A stretch of DNA of 64,000 nucleotides, from NCBI RefSeq assembly GCF_000002235.5, contig NW_022145606.1, forward strand, positions 44,778,692 through 44,842,691, written 5' to 3'. The notes under the pieces are model-generated. The model ran no database searches. It saw nothing but the letters and a program-made list of their open reading frames with translations, and was not told the origin of the DNA. This DNA comes from Strongylocentrotus purpuratus. Its lineage: Eukaryota > Echinodermata > Echinoidea > Camarodonta > Strongylocentrotidae. The position numbers and the translations under genes were made by a program. The number at the start of each line of letters is the position of its first letter. Within the stretch, counting starts at the first letter, position 1. Shown in pieces: positions 59,652 to 64,000 of this stretch.

Positions 59652-59890
59652 GTCTGTCTCACCATCTCTCTCTCTTCATTGCTCTCTCTTTCTCTCTTCA
59701 TTGCTCTCTCTTTCTCTCTTCATCGCTCTCTCCATCTCTCTCTCTCTCTCTCTCTTCCTCTCTCCATCTTACAATACATCCTTTCTCCCCCCCCCCCCCC
59801 CCCCTCGCTGTCCATCCCTCCCTCTCTCCCTCTGTCTCTCTCCCTCTCCCTCCCTCCCAAGCTCTCCCTCTCCACCTCTCTAAAACTCTA
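59440..59890. repeat. CT-rich low-complexity tract with C runs
   Basis: (CT)n, C runs at 59590 and 59788, and short ttcattgctctctctttctc copies at about 59673-59725. Frames of Ser/Leu/Pro here are artefacts. Confidence 0.93.
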
Positions 59891-60254
59891 AAGGTAAACA
59901 CACCTGCCATCTGAACTAAACATGAGAGTCCAGTCATCCATCTTACATGCATGGCATACACCAATGTATCCAACATCTCTCACCAGCACCACTACTTCTG
60001 AGATGGTGCTAAGTGATTGTTAGTCTCTCACTTCAGTCTCCACATTTCTGGCAGATTCACACAGAGGAAAAGACAAGAGTACTCTCGCTGCTGGCCCTGC
60101 AATTATTATTACCCCAGCAATCACCAGACCATTTACACCTGGGTGGAGGGTGGCAAATGCGGATTAATGTCTTACCAAAGGACGTACCAGGCTGGGATCC
60201 GAACCCTAAACCCTTGGATCGAGAGTCAAGAAAAGGAACCTCTACAAGTATACC

Positions 60255-60372
60255 ACATAACCTCTCTCTCTCTCAACATCTCAACCTCCCTCCCTCCATC
60301 TCTTCCTCACTCTCTGTCCCTCTCTCTCTCTATCTCTTTCTCAATCCCTCTCTCTCCCTTACTGTCTTGAAT
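60255..60372. repeat. CT-rich tract
   Basis: cctctctctctctc and derivatives, about 115 bp. Confidence 0.9.
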
Positions 60373-60584
60373 AAAAGAGATCACCATATGTGAAAGAGGC
60401 TCTTCTCCCAAGCCGACACTCCTCATTTCGCTACCATGGTGATTAAAGAGGATGGTAATTTACATCAGGCGGGGAGGCGCCAAGCCTTGAAAAGGTTATC
60501 CCAATTTTTCTTTAGAAAAACGAGATGGAGTCAGTCATCCCCACGATGATGAAATATTCAGGTTCATTGCAATTCATGCATTGC

Positions 60585-60960
60585 TGCTGCAAGTTGAGAA
60601 GTAGGTCATATTTAGTGACTGTAATGTTATATAATGAATGCTCTATCCATTTCAATTTTTGTAACCAACTTAATATACTTCAACACACAAATATACACAC
60701 ACGTAAGTACATTAACTCATTTACCTATTCAAATTGCAAGTTGAGAAGTAGAAGGACACATTTAGTTACAGGTAATGTAAATTAAGTTACAGCATGAATG
60801 GTTGATCCATTTCATTTTTTTTTACTACTAAATATACGAACACCCAAATATACACATACTGTACAAATACACCTGTATGTAATGTACATTAATCCATTTA
60901 CTTATTCAGATTGCAAGTTTAGCAGCTCAACATTTCTAACACATGTTAAACATAACAAAT
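60585..60960. repeat. Degenerate tandem repeat, period about 145 bp
   Basis: gcaagttgagaagtag...acatttagt(g/t)a...tgta...atgaatg(c/g)t...atccatttcat...aatatac...acacaaatatacacac occurs at about 60590, 60737 and, weakly, 60913. Confidence 0.7.
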
Positions 60961-61566
60961 GTATGGAAGACACAAGGTAATGGCATGGAAGTGTGCACTT
61001 ATATTGGAAAAAGGCGACATAGCATGACACAAAAGCAACTAGATCTCAAAGCAAGCCTGACCCTACCCGTAGCCACGATATCACTTTTTTTAAATTCCTG
61101 ACTTTTCGCTTTAAACCTCTCTCAGCATCCAGCGATACAATGAACAGACCAGCCTGGAATTCAAGATATATGCAAATATATTCTTATGATCTTATGTCAC
61201 TAAGCCCTAGGCTACATATGCGCAGCTATGGACCTTGGTGCGTTAACGCCTTAAGGGCACATCTCACCTTTTCAAACTCATATTCAATCAGGCGTGTTCG
61301 GATAATGGAGGCTCATGAAGACAGGGGTTTGTATTTTATGTGAACCAAGTCAAACAAAATTTTAATTAGTCTGCCAATTTGTGAAATGCCACGTGTCTTA
61401 CTCTTTATTCTTGACAAATTACTGTAAGTTTGCATTAAAATTGATATAAATTAAATGAATGCAGTCACAAAATAAAGTAATTGAATTCACGTTGACTTGA
61501 TTTTTGCTTGAAATTTACAGAAGTATGGTATTTTTATGTGATGAGATTCATAAGAATGACTCTTGG

Positions 61567-61735
61567 CACTCCATACACAGAGCTGCCAACCTCCAGAACA
61601 GAAAATCAGAAATCACAAGGATTTATCCTTGTGATTTGTAATTTGGGGAATAAATCAGTAATTTCCTATGCCGCGCTATGAATCTTTAAAAAATGGCACG
61701 CCATCACTGCGCGGATGCATGCGCGCATGACTGTC
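61567..61735. mobile_element. Fragment related to the cagagatgccaac transposon
   Basis: Starts cagagctgccaacctcc and continues with repeated aatcagaaatcacaaggat; resembles the left part of the 13907 element. No matching right terminus seen. Confidence 0.45.
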
Positions 61736-62095
61736 TGAAATTCGTGGTGATCTTACTCACACAAAGTTGCTAAATATTGATTTTCAGGTCATCACATCAA
61801 TTTTTCTTGAAAAATTGGCTTCTATTAAGAGAATACTTGATAGTACTTTTCCGTCTTTCTCAGAGAGTGTGGGATGGTCATCATACTGCACAGCAGTCAT
61901 TACGATTAATCATATGTTTTACTTCACAAAAGTGAAAATGTAAATAAATATTCACAGCATTATAACATATAGGATTCAGAAAAATGTTATAAAACTTTAA
62001 CTCCATGAATTTGAGGTAAAGCTCCTATAACCTCACAATGTAAAAACTTAAGATAGTTATTAACTATTACATGTAAATGTAATCTCAATACCTAG

Positions 62096-62539
62096 TACAG
62101 TAAAACCTGTCTTTAAAGCCCACCACCCAAGGGAGACAAGAAAAGTGGTCTTTACAGGCAGGTGGTCTTTATGTACAGGTTTCTTTAGTACATGTTTCAA
62201 TGATAAACCATTTTGAAGGGAAACAAAAATGTGGTCTCTGTAGATACGTCGCCGGACTGTCGATCGCAAGGTTCGCGGTTCGAGTCCCGCCGCGGCACTA
62301 ATGTCCTTTGGCAAGACATTGATCTACATTTGCCACACTCAACCCAGGTGATGTAAATGGGTACCTGGCAGGAATTAATTCCTTGAAATGCTGGAGCGCT
62401 GTATAAACGGCTGCTAGGCTAAAGCCGGGGTAATAATAAATGTGCCTCGGAATAGAATTATCTAGATAGATGGCGCTATACAAATGCCTATTATTATTAT
62501 TATTATTATCTTTTCTATGCAGGTTGTCACTAAACTGTA
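62096..62539. mobile_element. Foldback element family A (copy 6), interrupted by the SINE
   Basis: Begins tacagtaaaacctgtcttta and ends gtcactaaactgta. The middle is replaced by the SINE at 62248-62512. Confidence 0.7.
62248..62512 (+). mobile_element. tRNA-derived SINE inserted in a foldback element
   Basis: B box GGTTCGAGTCC at 62277-62287, followed by the same cactaatgtcctttggcaag body as the 39771 copy and an (ATT)n tail at 62488-62508. The family A element sequence stops at its left edge (ctgtagatac) and resumes at its right edge (aggttgtcactaaactgta). Confidence 0.8.
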
Positions 62540-63121
62540 TTATTTTGTGCAAGGGTTGGAGAAAGTCTTGGAGAGAGTCGTTTCTTACAAGATTAGCACC
62601 AATGACTAAGATCCCTCTATCTCTCTGCCAATCACATATTCAATGAAGCGCTATAAGTCTGACTGTGCTTGGTGACCGTGAAGCGAACATGCCATATCTC
62701 TACAGTCTGTATTCCTAAGCACAGCACAGCCATACAGAGGTGATCCCACATTTGCTCCGCTGAAAGATGCACCAGACTTACTTTATTTCATCATAATTAA
62801 AGGGTTAGGGCTAGGGTTGCCATAGGACCTTAATATAGGGTAAGAGTTATGATTATTATTAGGCAAATAATAATATATAATTATGTTCCATCAACAATGT
62901 CCAAGGGCTTTACAGATATATCATTACCCATGAGATTCAGGCTTGCTTGCACACAATGTATGCACATTCCCCACTCCCTGGGTAGCATTCCAGTCGGGCG
63001 TCATTTTACAGATGCTCACAATGGTTAAGTATTTGGGCCAGGGTCTACGTTAGGACCCACAACATTTCAATTCTTTTACATAGCCAGGGCACATGTATCC
63101 ATACTTTATAAAGTTAAACCT

Positions 63122-63425
63122 GGGGGGTGTTTCATAAAGCTGTTCGTAAAGTTACGCATGACTTTACAAACAACTTGTATATGAAAAGCCAAATGGGATG
63201 CTCAATCATTATTAACTGCTTCAACTAAAGTTGTACTGTGCAGATGTAGATTAGCATCCTTATTATAACCAACGTTTGTAATGCAAAGTATATTTTTTGC
63301 CATAATTTAATTGAGGTTATTGGAAATATCAGGAAAAACTTTGGGCATCCTATCTGGCACTTCATATACAAGTCGTTCGTAAAGTCATGCGTAACTTTAC
63401 GAACAGCTTTATGAAACACCCCCCC
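63122..63425. mobile_element. Foldback element with about 64-bp inverted arms
   Basis: The left arm (gggggtgtttcataaagctg, ttcgtaaagttacgcatgac) is the near-exact inverse of the right arm (gtcatgcgtaactttacgaa, cagctttatgaaacaccccc). The loop is about 175 bp and non-coding. Confidence 0.85.
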
Positions 63426-63857
63426 CCCCCCTGGAGCCCCTTCTAAAAATATTAGTGTGGATTCTTGCCTCCAATGATTCTGTATGTAAAAATATTGGCT
63501 TATGAATATAGCATTTCAGAATGAATAAACCCAGATAATACAAAATATAGCCAAGAGCACATGTACAACCCTTTTGTTATCAAAAGTACCTGTTTTCCTG
63601 CTATGTTCTCAGCAAATCAAAAATCAATTTCAAAGGATATCCTAAGGAATTAGTTTTGCCTTCAATCATACCTATTGTTATTGGAAATTGAATTTTCTCC
63701 TAAGGTTGCTGAAATATTTAGTTGTGCAATTCACTCAGAAACCACCATGAAGATTTTATGAGCCCCTTTTCTACAATGTACATTCTATTGATATGAGATG
63801 TTAAATTCATTCCTAGTTTTTCATGCCTCCCACTCTACCCCCCCCCCCCCACCTCCT

Positions 63858-64000
63858 ACATGTATTTCTCTCTCTCTCTCTCTCTCTCTCTCCCTCTCTG
63901 TTTGTCTGTTTGTCTCTCTGTCTGTCTGTCTCTCTCTGTATCTGTCTTTGTATCTCTGTATCTCTGCATCTCTCTCTCTCTCTCTCTGTTTCTCTCCTTC
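63858..64000. repeat. CT/CTGT microsatellite running off the window end
   Basis: (CT)n, then tctgtctgtctctctctg and similar to the last base. Confidence 0.93.

Noticed and set aside
59413..59914. Ser/Pro/Leu frames of up to 156 residues
   Set aside because: CT microsatellite with C runs; no non-repetitive protein segment.

Overview
This is a eukaryotic, AT-rich, intron- and repeat-dense window with one recognisable gene. The gene is on the minus strand: a dihydropyrimidinase / collapsin-response-mediator-protein (DHPase/CRMP) family member. I resolved 15 coding exons by homology, splice sites and phase. Fourteen lie between 5995 and 19123. The fifteenth, a likely N-terminal coding exon, lies about 32.7 kb upstream at 51808-52458. 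All junctions are phase-consistent and the joined model is 755 residues. The catalytic core has all six dinuclear-metal ligands of a working dihydropyrimidinase, spaced as in human DPYS as I recall it. The C-terminus instead ends in a CRMP-like tail, and the far N-terminal exon carries four or five copies of a motif resembling the vertebrate long-CRMP first exon. I read it as an undivided DHPase/CRMP gene of an invertebrate.

Organism (inference): a marine invertebrate deuterostome, most likely an echinoderm. The reasons are the DHPase/CRMP hybrid, abundant TACATGTA words, many short foldback DNA elements, tRNA-derived SINEs and long CT/GA tracts. I cannot name the species.

Layout. 1-5994: 3' flank of the gene, with a degenerate copy of the last exon's end, foldback elements and a minisatellite. 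5995-19123: the 14 core exons; introns hold foldback transposons (one inserted in another), LINE relics, an 830-bp ATC/ACC microsatellite and several minisatellites. 19124-51807: the giant first intron; I saw no other convincing gene in it, only low-complexity tracts, tandem duplications and foldback elements, including a hAT-like one with a perfect 8-bp target duplication. 51808-52458: GC-rich N-terminal exon. 52459-64000: upstream flank with repeats only.

The most unusual feature is that exon edges were repeatedly caught in local tandem duplication. Exon 8 has a diverged upstream twin whose changes are mostly synonymous. Exon 3 is flanked by three partial copies. The last exon's end has a downstream copy that still reads GFSLSGQ-stop. 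Nearly all other long open frames are translations of simple repeats and were left out.
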